Virus record (IMG/VR): IMGVR_UViG_3300009130_000014
Coordinates: 1-64,000 of that record
Source of the DNA: a virus
Direction: 5' to 3' (one strand)
DNA length: 64,000 bases
Part shown: one piece after another, positions 31,501-41,200 of the stretch
Numbering within the stretch: position 1 is the first letter of the stretch
How the letters are laid out: every line of letters begins with the position of its first letter
Position numbers and translations under genes: made by a program
Notes under the pieces: model-generated
What the model was told of the DNA's origin: nothing
Database searches by the model: none
Seen by the model: only the letters and a program-made list of their open reading frames with translations

Positions 31501-33674
31501 CTGTAGGTACTACAAGAACTATAGGAGATTCAAAAGATCAATCGGCAGGAGTAACTAGAAATAAAGAAGTAGGCTTTGATACAGCATCGAGACCTAACAT
31601 AACTAGTACGAGATGGACTCAAGGAGGTTGGGAAATCATAGTAACAAATACTGACGGTACAGGAGTCACAGCTTACGATCCGGCAAATCCCACTTCTGAT
31701 TCAGATCATTATTTCCCAGATCCCGGAGGAACTAAGTTTAAAGTGGATCATGAAGTTCATGTATTCGATAAAGCAGTTACGTGTACAGGATTAAATGGGT
31801 CATGTTATAATTCCGCTAAAGGAGGTTATGTGGAAACTACTTCAGGTGCACGACAAACACCTGGGTCTAAGTCTGTTATAAAAAATCATTTATATAACTT
31901 AGAAGAAGATAACCCTTCTCAATATGGAAATTTAGCTCAATCTTCATTTATCATAGCAGGAAGATTTGTACCCAAAACTGCAGGATCTTCCTATTCGGCT
32001 TACGGAGGAGATACTTATATTACTAAGTTTAGTTTTAATACAGGAGGTATATTAACGTATTATCCTTATGACAGATACAAAGATAGCTCTCAGCAGAAAG
32101 TAGCTGATACTAATTCTAGGAGAGGATATGGTCATATTAAAAGCGGACCAGGAGGAACTAAAGCTGTAGGGTATGATTTTAGAGCGTGTCACTATTACTT
32201 TGTAGAATCTAATATAAATACATATTACAGACATACTCCAGAAGAAGAGACAAAACAGGATTATTTTCCTAACCAGGCTAACCCTTCTTCATTATTATCA
32301 AATTTCTTTGCGTATTTAGGAAACGTAAGATCTTATAATGGATTATATAGTTATGAAAATAACTTAAAAGAATATTTCATGAAAGGGTCTACTCAGCAAA
32401 TAGTATCTTCTTTTGAAAACAGAACTATTTATTCAGAACAGGCAAGTTCAGATAGCGTTGTAGATTCTTATAGAAACTTTTTAGTTAGTAATTATCATGA
32501 CATACCTAGTCACACAGGTCCTATATGGGATTCTTTTGTTCATGCTAATAATTTATATTTACATACACCTAAGAGTTGCTGGAAAACTTTTGCAGAACCT
32601 GCTGCTACTTTATCTGCTCAAAATATAACGGATGTGGTATTAGGTACTGGATCTTTATTTGCTAGACCAAGTTATGAAGTGTTAACTACAGACGGAGGTT
32701 TTGCAGGTAGTATATCCCAATTTGGAGGAATAGATACTCAGATGGGCTATATGTTCCCTGATGTTTTACAAGGTAAAATCTTCTTACTAGGCGCAGGAGG
32801 AAGTGGGCCTCTTCTAAAGGAACTTTCCTTAGAGGGTCTACATACATTTTCTCATAAAAATATGGGCACCGGAATTATAAAAACTGGTAATTCTATAGAT
32901 TTAAAAAATGTTACTACTTCTAATGCTCACTTAATAGATAATCCTTATTCAGGGATAGGTTATACTGGAGGGTATGATTATAAATTAAAAAGAGCATGGA
33001 TATGCAAACAAGGAAGTCTGGGCTTTACTCTAAGTTATTCAGGTTTAATGCAATCGTGGAATAGCTTTCATTCATATTCTCCGAATACTATTATCCCTTT
33101 TGATAATAGAGTGTTCTTTATTAACAATAATGAAGTAAGCGATACTACATCGTTGAATTTTTGGGAAATGAACAAAGGAGCGAAAGGAAGTTATTTTGGA
33201 ACCGTATATGATTCTGAATTAGAACTTTCAGTTCCTACTAGAGATTCGGTTGTATTTAATAATCAAATGATGTATTTGGATATTTATAATTCTGCTAATT
33301 TAAAAATAAGAGATGACTTCTTTAGTAAAATTCAAGTAACTTCCGATAATCAAAATACAGGATTATTAAATTTTGTACAAGGTAATACATTTGCCCCTAC
33401 CAAAACAGATTCTGATATCTTTTATAAATTTAGAAATGATGAATATCAATTAGCAATACCTAGGGATTCTGTATTTGATAATTCTAAAGATATATTTGAT
33501 CTAGATAATATATATCAACCACAAGGAGGTACAGTCCCTACCGATACTGCGTATATAACAAGAAAGAGAATAAAAGGAGATTACGCCACATTTAAGTATA
33601 ACTACGATAACACAAAAGATAACAGCTTTGTTTTGAGAGAAATAAAGACTATATTTGATAAGAACTATAGGTAA
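28581..33674 (+). CDS. Tail stabilisation / muzzle protein (P22 gp10-like), very large
   Basis: A 1,697-residue protein. It opens with NLNRLKKGINQDVHPSEQPE...YRNAVNF, the GxNxDxxP-type start shared by crAss tail stabilisation proteins, followed by beta-propeller-like repeats with many Gly-Asn-Asp turns and 'GxLExP' segments, for example NPFGRIELENPP. It probably forms the end of the short tail and gates DNA release. Much longer than P22 gp10 (about 470 aa), in line with crAss muzzle proteins. Small insertion-like domains (about residues 370-630) account for part of the size. Confidence 0.8.
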   Translation: MENLNRLKKGINQDVHPSEQPEETYRNAVNFVSLSMDGNAYSLVNEDGTLLLETVKFPIGKQVIGHCVLNNDIIVVLAGEDGTSQIGYIREDSSNIDPDYGYYHPVAPYNPSGATIRDQYPENNSEFGFKLTHGVDCQARKLINGNRVLYYTDNLNPFGRIELENPPEVGNVSEQSQLIFNQQVPTISLKEIREDVPSNIQPGVYQFVPRYVTENGGTTTFGIPSNLISMVPANKDLGVNQYSGEFFENGTISKNIIIDIENIDQNYQELELIVAYYQESGVFQAKSLGRFPITGETLEYTFTGPVTGEEIGITREELQQTPITYKRAKAIEQKDNTLFLSNLSDDTIDDAAMQEVANHISVQYQIEEIPYSGREGTLDTSINTNIFTETAIEITGLNTIEVTFSDEIDLDGSASGNNNIVFDPISQTTSANYGFNDHFITRSGESSFANINTSTVTLGDTMLVDSITFTAVATVANTSTEYLIGGDQEETTENLARAINTDPGGTRNFIAVPFLDGSILKIKLIWKGNDNTKVIAYTGTITGDLIFSGGTSASDIINVTNIEKVSDNILEYTFGSIDRISLIDQFTSIDATKFIVGPQESITVTGTPTLTEDTTTATIDATQEGFTDFLSEKVGFEKKGYRRGEVYSLGIMLLFKDGSTSLVYHIPGNDKLTTTLGKNYPSVANYRVGNTFGNTGTYLSNLEYPLDQFFPGNDTGDDDFGNTSSTSRNIRHHVMPNLTQEPHFRKLNDGTTVIRNIGLKFTLNSSFDIPADILTNVQEIILVRERRNIRINRSVLAQGLINRLVETADTYTLDGQVDGSVSNGVRSNYHLQEIPFFNNLESIDIRGDEYREKRGHSRRGVCYPGASAAESTFGAGAGTFSNGEKMNTLIRGNRAFFHCPESILAYDSKIDPDNLQGLKMRPWMLMEGESFTTSAEPNAYRGTKGNDYADWYGYHDAIGNYQDYDNTYLPDSTPVGTTRTIGDSKDQSAGVTRNKEVGFDTASRPNITSTRWTQGGWEIIVTNTDGTGVTAYDPANPTSDSDHYFPDPGGTKFKVDHEVHVFDKAVTCTGLNGSCYNSAKGGYVETTSGARQTPGSKSVIKNHLYNLEEDNPSQYGNLAQSSFIIAGRFVPKTAGSSYSAYGGDTYITKFSFNTGGILTYYPYDRYKDSSQQKVADTNSRRGYGHIKSGPGGTKAVGYDFRACHYYFVESNINTYYRHTPEEETKQDYFPNQANPSSLLSNFFAYLGNVRSYNGLYSYENNLKEYFMKGSTQQIVSSFENRTIYSEQASSDSVVDSYRNFLVSNYHDIPSHTGPIWDSFVHANNLYLHTPKSCWKTFAEPAATLSAQNITDVVLGTGSLFARPSYEVLTTDGGFAGSISQFGGIDTQMGYMFPDVLQGKIFLLGAGGSGPLLKELSLEGLHTFSHKNMGTGIIKTGNSIDLKNVTTSNAHLIDNPYSGIGYTGGYDYKLKRAWICKQGSLGFTLSYSGLMQSWNSFHSYSPNTIIPFDNRVFFINNNEVSDTTSLNFWEMNKGAKGSYFGTVYDSELELSVPTRDSVVFNNQMMYLDIYNSANLKIRDDFFSKIQVTSDNQNTGLLNFVQGNTFAPTKTDSDIFYKFRNDEYQLAIPRDSVFDNSKDIFDLDNIYQPQGGTVPTDTAYITRKRIKGDYATFKYNYDNTKDNSFVLREIKTIFDKNYR

Positions 33675-35677
33675 TGAGAGATAATATATATGGTATACAG
33701 AAAGTAGAACCTACTGAGGTTCGAAATAATAAGCAAATTGCAAGTGCTACAGGAACGAGTGCTTTGCAAGGAGTTCAGGCAGGGTCAAAGTATGGTAAGG
33801 CAGGAGCTATAGCAGGAGGGGTATTATATGGAGGGGCTGCATTATTAGGTCAAAAAGGAGCTCAGCAAGATGAAAAGAAAATGAGATTGAACGATGAATC
33901 TTATAATAAGTTCATTGATAACCTAGAAGGTAGAACCATGAGGAATGATAGATATGTAATGGGGCAGGCTAAAAACGGAAGAGGTTCTGGTAGTAGTCCT
34001 GATAAATCAGTAGAGCTAGAAGGAGGTCCTGGAGGAGGTGAGATTTATGGTACACCTAAATATAGAGATGGCAAGCTTTATGCTTTTCATATTAAAGGTG
34101 ATACTGCAGGCGAACCTTCACACGAAGAAGGGGGAGTAGATATACCTACTACAAGATCTAAGAAATCTAATTCTAAATATGATTCTATTAATCTAGAAAA
34201 AGATGTGATAATAGATACTCAAAAAGATCCTGAATATAATGCTAAAGTGAAAAAATTAATTTCTAGTGCTAATATGGGAAATTCTATTGATGCTAAAAAG
34301 CTAGATAAAATAATAAAAGCCTTACCCACAGAAGAAGATTATACTGATATGAAAGCAGAAGATGGATTGAATAATACAGATGCTAAGACATTCTTAAAGA
34401 ATAATTATAAATCTCTGGGCATTAGTAAGTATAAAATAAATAAAATGACACCTGAGTCTGCAAAGGCTTATTTAGAAACTAGGAAGAACGAAGCGTTTAT
34501 AAAGGAGAATTATAAAAGTCCTATTGAAGAAGTCACGGAAGGAGTTGAGGGAATAGATGATTTTAGTAATGTAGAAGCACCCGAAGAAAAAACTTTACAT
34601 GAGGTGGTTCAAGATATAAGACAAAGTAACGGAGAAAAAAATCCTTCAAAATCCGAATGGAACGCTCTTTTAGATAAAGGCTTGAAAGATACAGGGTATA
34701 GTAAGAAGGACGTATATAACTATATGAAATCTACAGGTTTCGATGTAGGATCTGATTATACTCCTGACTTCTTTGGTAAACTCAGTACTGAAGCAGCTAA
34801 CAGTATATGGAAATATACTCCTGAGCAAGCGGCACGTCCCGAAAATACAGTATTACCTGACTTCACAAAAGATGAAATTATATCTAACGATAATAAAGTA
34901 TCTACTGATACACCGATAACAGAAAGTAATTTACCTCCTAGCACACAAAGTTTTATTATACAAAGTAATGCAGAAAATAATCCTAATTATGTAAATCCTT
35001 TAAAGTATGCCTCTGTTTATAATAACTTACAGGCTGCTAATAGTCCTATAGATAGGGTAGAAAGAAATTATTTTATTCCTGACACATTAGAATATCAAGA
35101 TAGAAGTGATTCTTTAAGAGAAGCCAATTTGGAAAATAGAAACTTCATGTCCAGGGCTTCTCAAAATACTACTAACAGAACAGGGTTTACCGGACAGCAA
35201 CGTCAAATAGGTGCAGGTTATATGAGACAGGCCGAAACTATAAATGAAAGAGAAGCCGCAAGAGCTGATCAAATAGATCAATATAACACTACTGCAATGA
35301 ATGAAGCTCGTAGATATAATATTGATAAAGCAGATATGTATAATTCTCAAGACGATCAAGCTGAAGCAGTAAGAAGAGGATATAGAGATATTGCATATTC
35401 GGAAATTTCTCAGTTAGCTCAATTAAATGAACAAGCTAAGTATATGAGAAATAGAAATGCTAAACAAGACGCTATGCAAAAAGCAACATTACCTTTAATA
35501 GGCACTTCGGATATGAATGCAGAACAAAGACCTGATGGTTCTCTTGAGGTAAAGCATAGAGGGAATCAACAAATAGATTCCAAAATAGAAAGAGGTTACT
35601 CCGATTATGAAGATCGCGGATTTCAAGGTTATTCGGGTAAAAGATATAAACACAGAAACACAAGATATAGATCATGA
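33674..35677 (+). CDS. Internal virion (ejection) protein, 667 aa
   Basis: The N-terminus has a Gly/Ala-rich hydrophobic segment (about residues 36-62, AIAGGVLYGGAALLG), as in proteins that cross or insert in membranes. At about 147-160 it has GEPSHEEGGVDIPTTRS, a His-x-x-Gly-Gly-Val/Ile motif recurring in large phage internal proteins. The rest is polar and helical with a Tyr/Arg-rich end (SDYEDRGFQGYSGKRY). It is the first of five large genes that probably encode cargo released with DNA. It starts in the stop of the muzzle gene. Confidence 0.6.
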   Translation: MRDNIYGIQKVEPTEVRNNKQIASATGTSALQGVQAGSKYGKAGAIAGGVLYGGAALLGQKGAQQDEKKMRLNDESYNKFIDNLEGRTMRNDRYVMGQAKNGRGSGSSPDKSVELEGGPGGGEIYGTPKYRDGKLYAFHIKGDTAGEPSHEEGGVDIPTTRSKKSNSKYDSINLEKDVIIDTQKDPEYNAKVKKLISSANMGNSIDAKKLDKIIKALPTEEDYTDMKAEDGLNNTDAKTFLKNNYKSLGISKYKINKMTPESAKAYLETRKNEAFIKENYKSPIEEVTEGVEGIDDFSNVEAPEEKTLHEVVQDIRQSNGEKNPSKSEWNALLDKGLKDTGYSKKDVYNYMKSTGFDVGSDYTPDFFGKLSTEAANSIWKYTPEQAARPENTVLPDFTKDEIISNDNKVSTDTPITESNLPPSTQSFIIQSNAENNPNYVNPLKYASVYNNLQAANSPIDRVERNYFIPDTLEYQDRSDSLREANLENRNFMSRASQNTTNRTGFTGQQRQIGAGYMRQAETINEREAARADQIDQYNTTAMNEARRYNIDKADMYNSQDDQAEAVRRGYRDIAYSEISQLAQLNEQAKYMRNRNAKQDAMQKATLPLIGTSDMNAEQRPDGSLEVKHRGNQQIDSKIERGYSDYEDRGFQGYSGKRYKHRNTRYRS

Positions 35678-38223
35678 GTGGTATAAATAGATTTATGAGT
35701 CCTGTAAAGACTCAGTATCAGCAAACATATGTAGATCAATTCGTTCCTATGCCTTTTGAGCTTATGCAAAGAAGAGCTGAGACAGAACAAAAAAGATTTG
35801 ATGAAGTAAGTGATTACTGGGATAAATTACAATCTCAGTTAAAGGCTAAAGTAGACGCTATAGATGATCCTATGAATCAAGAACAGATTCATGCATTACA
35901 ATCTCAAGTAGAAGATGCTCTAGGTACAGCTAATGGAGATTGGAGAAAACTAGATAATGTAGTAAAGAATGCATCAAAGTCATGGAATAACTATATAAAT
36001 TCAGAACACGGAGCCTTAGCTACATCTAACAAAACGGCTATGGATGCTAATTCTAAACGTATTATAGATAGCAAGATGTCAGGAGAAATGAAAGATTTAT
36101 ATTCTCAAGCAGCATTAATAAATTACAGAAGAACAGGAGGAGCCTTGACTGGAGCCACTTATGAAAACTTTGAACCTTCTAAAGATATAGATCATCTATT
36201 TCAAAAAGTTGCAGATAATTTATACAAGCTTACTCCTGATAAAATTGCAGCGGCCAACTATGCTTATGAAGATAAAGGAAAGACTTTATTGAACTTTAAA
36301 ACTATCAATGAGAATCTATCAGTATCAGATATAAGAAAAATGTCTGAATCTACTGTATATGCAGATGAAGCATGGAGGGATAAAACTACTAAAGATTTAA
36401 AAGTATTAAAAACATTAGGGTATATTCCTGAAATGACTTTAGATGAATATAGAAAAGCTGTATACGAAAGAGACTTTTTAGGAAAATTTGATGCCATAGC
36501 CTTTAACAAACATGATGAAACTCTTAATGCTAAACAAACTAAAGCAGGAGAGTTAAGTGATGAAGAAAACTTTAGATCACCTATTGTTGATTTTTCATTT
36601 AAAAATAGATTTAATACAGGTGATAAAGGACTAAGTGAATTATCCAATGCAGGCAATGACGGTAATAAAGTTTTAGAATCTCAATCTCAAGCTATAGTAG
36701 GTTCTACTTTAAATACTGTTATGGGGAAACTTAACTTAAAACCTCAGCAGTTCAATGAATTAATGAGAGACAAAGGATATGGAACTATAAAGGATGGCAT
36801 CTTTGAATCTTCTTTAGCTCAACAAAAAGATTTCTTAAATGCTCTTATTTCTAACCCAGAATCAATAGGATTGGATTTAAGTAAATCTATGTATAAAGAA
36901 CTTAGCAATACCGCTAGACTTACTAGAAAGCAGCTAAACGATAATGAAAATTTACAGTTAGAGATACTTGAAGAAATAGTAGAAATAGGTGATGCTGTAG
37001 ACGGGGTAACACTTTCTAAAGAAGAATTTGAAGCATATGAAAAATCTGTTAAAGATAGACAAAAGGGTATCGAAGAACTATCTAATATAATAGCAGATCC
37101 GGAAAGGTCTAAGGAAGAAATAGATGCTGCAAAAGCCCTTTTAAATTATGATGATTTAGGATCAACGAGCCCTAAAGAAACGGACAAGTTACTTAATATT
37201 CTAAAAGGTAATAATCCAACATTTTATAATATAGTGAAAGCTGGATTCTTAGGAACTTCCAATACCTCTGCGGCTGCCATTCATAGTGCGAATAACTATG
37301 ATCCTTCTGATATAGAAAATTTAACACCTGCTCAGAAAATAGCATACAAGGCTAACAAGATTAAAAATTCAAATAAGTTTGGTAAAACATTATCTAATAG
37401 GGCAGAAGACGTAAAAAATGCTCAATCCATGAGACAGTTTAGAGGCAAGTTTTATATATATGATCAACAGGGCAAAATAGATGAAACTGCTACTAATAGA
37501 TTAACTAAAGATATCAATCAAGCATTTAAAGATAAAAGAGAAAATTTCTTAAATGTGAATGTAACTCGTAAAGAGGGTAAAGAGAATGTTACTATGCCTT
37601 TACGTGAAGCTATAAAAACAGATGTTTCATTAGACTATCCTGACATACAACCTGATGAATTAGCGAAAAGAGTAGAGAAAAGAATAGATGAGATTTTTGA
37701 TTCAAAACAACCTTTGTCTTTTGGAAGCACAGATTTTAATGAAATGAGCATAGGAGGGAAATATCTTCTTAAGTCAGGAAAAAACGAAGACTTTCAATCT
37801 ACCATGGATGAATTAATTCCTTCGGAGACCAAGGCCATCATACATAAAAATAGTATTATATCAAGAGCAGTTGAAAGTATACATGGCAAATCCTATATTA
37901 CACCTGAAGTAACATTAAGGACTAATAAATTAGGAGTTGGAGAAAAACCCGGAAGTGTATCGGATCAAGTTGCTAGTGGAGGTAATTATGAAATAGTTAT
38001 TGATTATTCAGCTTTACCTGAAGGTCACTCATATAAAAAATTAGGTAGAGATTTAGTTCTTGGTAAAGAAGAAAGTAATAAACTCCTTAATAAAATATCT
38101 ACTATGAAAGCTGATGCTGATTCTATGAAAGGTTATTATAAAACACCTTCAGGAGATTATATTCCTGTAGAAGATGCTATAAAAGAGTATGTTAAATTAT
38201 ATACTGAAGATATTACAAAATAA
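35674..38223 (+). CDS. Internal virion (cargo) protein, 849 aa
   Basis: A helical, highly charged protein. It opens with a 'FMSPVKTQYQQTYVDQFVPM' segment seen in crAss cargo proteins and continues with predicted coiled coils (residues about 40-115, 410-485). No enzymatic motif is visible. It overlaps the previous gene by 4 bases (ATGA). By gene order it corresponds to one of the cargo proteins packed in crAss heads or tails and ejected with the DNA. Confidence 0.65.
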   Translation: MSGINRFMSPVKTQYQQTYVDQFVPMPFELMQRRAETEQKRFDEVSDYWDKLQSQLKAKVDAIDDPMNQEQIHALQSQVEDALGTANGDWRKLDNVVKNASKSWNNYINSEHGALATSNKTAMDANSKRIIDSKMSGEMKDLYSQAALINYRRTGGALTGATYENFEPSKDIDHLFQKVADNLYKLTPDKIAAANYAYEDKGKTLLNFKTINENLSVSDIRKMSESTVYADEAWRDKTTKDLKVLKTLGYIPEMTLDEYRKAVYERDFLGKFDAIAFNKHDETLNAKQTKAGELSDEENFRSPIVDFSFKNRFNTGDKGLSELSNAGNDGNKVLESQSQAIVGSTLNTVMGKLNLKPQQFNELMRDKGYGTIKDGIFESSLAQQKDFLNALISNPESIGLDLSKSMYKELSNTARLTRKQLNDNENLQLEILEEIVEIGDAVDGVTLSKEEFEAYEKSVKDRQKGIEELSNIIADPERSKEEIDAAKALLNYDDLGSTSPKETDKLLNILKGNNPTFYNIVKAGFLGTSNTSAAAIHSANNYDPSDIENLTPAQKIAYKANKIKNSNKFGKTLSNRAEDVKNAQSMRQFRGKFYIYDQQGKIDETATNRLTKDINQAFKDKRENFLNVNVTRKEGKENVTMPLREAIKTDVSLDYPDIQPDELAKRVEKRIDEIFDSKQPLSFGSTDFNEMSIGGKYLLKSGKNEDFQSTMDELIPSETKAIIHKNSIISRAVESIHGKSYITPEVTLRTNKLGVGEKPGSVSDQVASGGNYEIVIDYSALPEGHSYKKLGRDLVLGKEESNKLLNKISTMKADADSMKGYYKTPSGDYIPVEDAIKEYVKLYTEDITK

Positions 38224-38228
38224 TAATT

Positions 38229-41200
38229 ATGCCGGGAGATAATAATTTAGAAGCATGGGATTCACATATACAATCTCAGCATGCAAATACTAAAAATACT
38301 AGTAATGAAGAAGCTGTCGCGTCCATTATGGACCAAAAAGATTTTTCTAGAGTATCCTATTCAGATAATCAATTAAGTGAAATAGCAGATAAGGGAATAG
38401 ATCCTTTTGATGCTTACCAAAATAACTTTGATTTAAACAAAGAACTGTATGAAAGACAATCTGGACGTGAAGCTTTAACCAGAGCAGTAACTAACGGATT
38501 ACATAAAGGATTATACTCTGTTGCTGAAAATACAGGTTATATGTTAGATATACCTCAATGGTTTCAGAACTTTGATAAATTCGACAACGATACTTCAAAT
38601 TGGCTATCGGAATGGGCTGCAGAACAAAAGCAAGAAATATCAGATGAAGCTCCTATATATTCCGAGGATATGTGGGATTTTGGATTTTGGGCTCAGATGA
38701 CAGAATCTACAGTAGATAGCGGATTAGGATTTGCACTGCCTGGAGCAGGAGCTGGTAAGCTTATAGGGACTGCAGGTAAAGCTGTCGCTAAAATACTACA
38801 AGCCAAAAAGGGAATAGATGCAGCTAGAGCTATGAATATAACTTCTAGGGTAGCTACTTCCATGCTTACTAATTACGCAGAATCTCAAATGATGGGGCAG
38901 GAATTATATAAGAATATATATAATGAGGCCATAAAAAAAGGAGTAGATGCTGAAGAGGCTAAAAGAGTAGCTAATGAAGAAAAGCATAACTTTAGAATGT
39001 CTAATCTTTTTAATGTTGCTACAGATTATATTACATTAGGTAGAGCATTGGGGCCTAAAGCGGCTCTTACAGGAGGTGCTCAGAAAGGTAAGCTTGGTCT
39101 AGGTAAAGAGTTAGCTAAGCAAATGTCCGGAGAAGCTTTTGAAGAAGTTACAGGAGATTTCTTACAAAAAGAAGCTGAAAGAAGAGGGGGTATTAAATTA
39201 GGAACTAAAAAGAAAGACGATAGTTCTTTTTTAGGAAGAGCTTTTCAATTTGCAGTTTCAGATGAAGGTATTACTTCTGCAGTAGGAGGTTTAATGGGAG
39301 GCCCTGCTCAATCTTTAATGACAGGGGGTGCTTCTAAATTAGCCAAAGCTAGTTATGATAAAATGGGCTGGTCCGAATTAGAAAAGGAATTAGGTGAATA
39401 TAAAGGTAATGCTCCCACTTTAGATGAACATGGATTAACGTCTGAAGATTTACAAACAATGGATCCTAAATTAACACTAAAGGATCATCTATTAACTATT
39501 AAACCTGAATTAAAAAATGACCCTGTTAAATTAAGTAAGGCGCTAGACGATCACAAAACAGCTTATGCTAAATATTCTCAGGATTATGATAAATTAAAAT
39601 CAGAAAGGGAAGGTAAATCTCACCAAGTAAAGAAGTACAAAGAAGCTTTAAAACGTCATGAGGGGAATAAAAAAGCTCATGATGATGAAAGAGACCGTAT
39701 AAAAAAAGATAACGAAAAAAGATTACAGGCTCGTAATACAGGTAAGATAGAGCAGACAAAAAGAGATGTCTCTAATTTCATTTCTCAGGATGTAGCATTT
39801 GAAGCAGAATATCTTGATGCATTAGAAAATGCGGATGTAGAAAAGATGAAAGCGGTAGAAAGTGAAAGATTCGAAAATATGTTTATAAGATATGCTAACA
39901 AACAAGCTGTCTTTCAGGAACATAAAGGAGATGGTTCTCTAGAAACTAGATTATTAGCGTATGCGGAGGACGAAAATGCCACAGAAGAGCAAAGAAAAAA
40001 TGCAACAAAAGCTTTATCCAAGCTAGAAGATTTAAGTGATCAGTATTATGATTTATTTAAAAGACATTCAGATAAGCCTCAAACAATGCAAAGAGCTTGG
40101 GAAACAAGATCTAGAATTAACGCATTAGAAGAAGTTTCTGAACAAATTAATAACAAAGAAGAAAAAATCACTTCTGATATAATTAAAAGTATTGAAAAAA
40201 CTGGTGGTGAAATTTCAACTTCTGATATGGAAGCTGTAAAATTAACTAGAGAAATAAAAGGTCTTAGTAAAGCATTAGAGGTTGAATCCAGGTTAGAAGG
40301 TGTTAAAAATAGATTAAACAATAGAAAAAAAGAACTAGAGTCTAAACTATCTAAAATAGAAACCCCTAATACTAAATTAATATTACAATCAGAGAAGTTG
40401 GATTCTTTATATGATCTTTTATCTAAGAAACAAGATGTATTAAACACTAAAGATTTTTATTCTGAGTACTATAAAAGGTTTACTAAAGAAGGTTCAAAAG
40501 AACTATTAAAAGAAAATAAAAATTTAATTCAGAATACCATATTAAAAACTTCTTTGGAGCATATGGATATAATCCCTACTATCATAAGCAGTAGAGATTT
40601 AAATCCAAAAGATAGAGAATTTCTATTAGATGTTTATAGTAAAAGAAAGGAGTTTCTAGAAAGGCAAGAAGTTAAAAATAAAGAAACATTAGAAAGAGCT
40701 AAGATTAGAAGAAAAGCCGCTTCTCAGTTAAAACAACAACTTGTTTCTCTTCGAGATATAGAGAATAAAGGAGAAGATAACAGAAAGGCTGACATAGAAC
40801 AACAAGAAGCGATTATCCAAGAACAGGACGAAATCATAAAAGAACTAGATTCTGAATTTAATATTGAAAGTGAGATAGTAGATGATGCTATATTAGAATT
40901 TGATAGGAAATTAGAGGAAGGGCTTACTCCTACAGTATCAGATACATCTGAGTTATCCAAAGAGACTGACAATGAAGAAGTTAGAAATGCGGCATTGAAT
41001 GCAGTAGCGGATAATAATGTAAACGAGCCTATAAAAGAGCCTTCTATCGCTCCTCGTCATTTACCTGATGGAGATAATCAACTTTCTATATCCCCTACTA
41101 TTAATGATGCAAATGACAGCAACAAAGAGGCTAGCGATTTATCATTGGCTTATATATCCGGAACTGATAACGATCCTTATTGGATTAACAATAGCGATTC

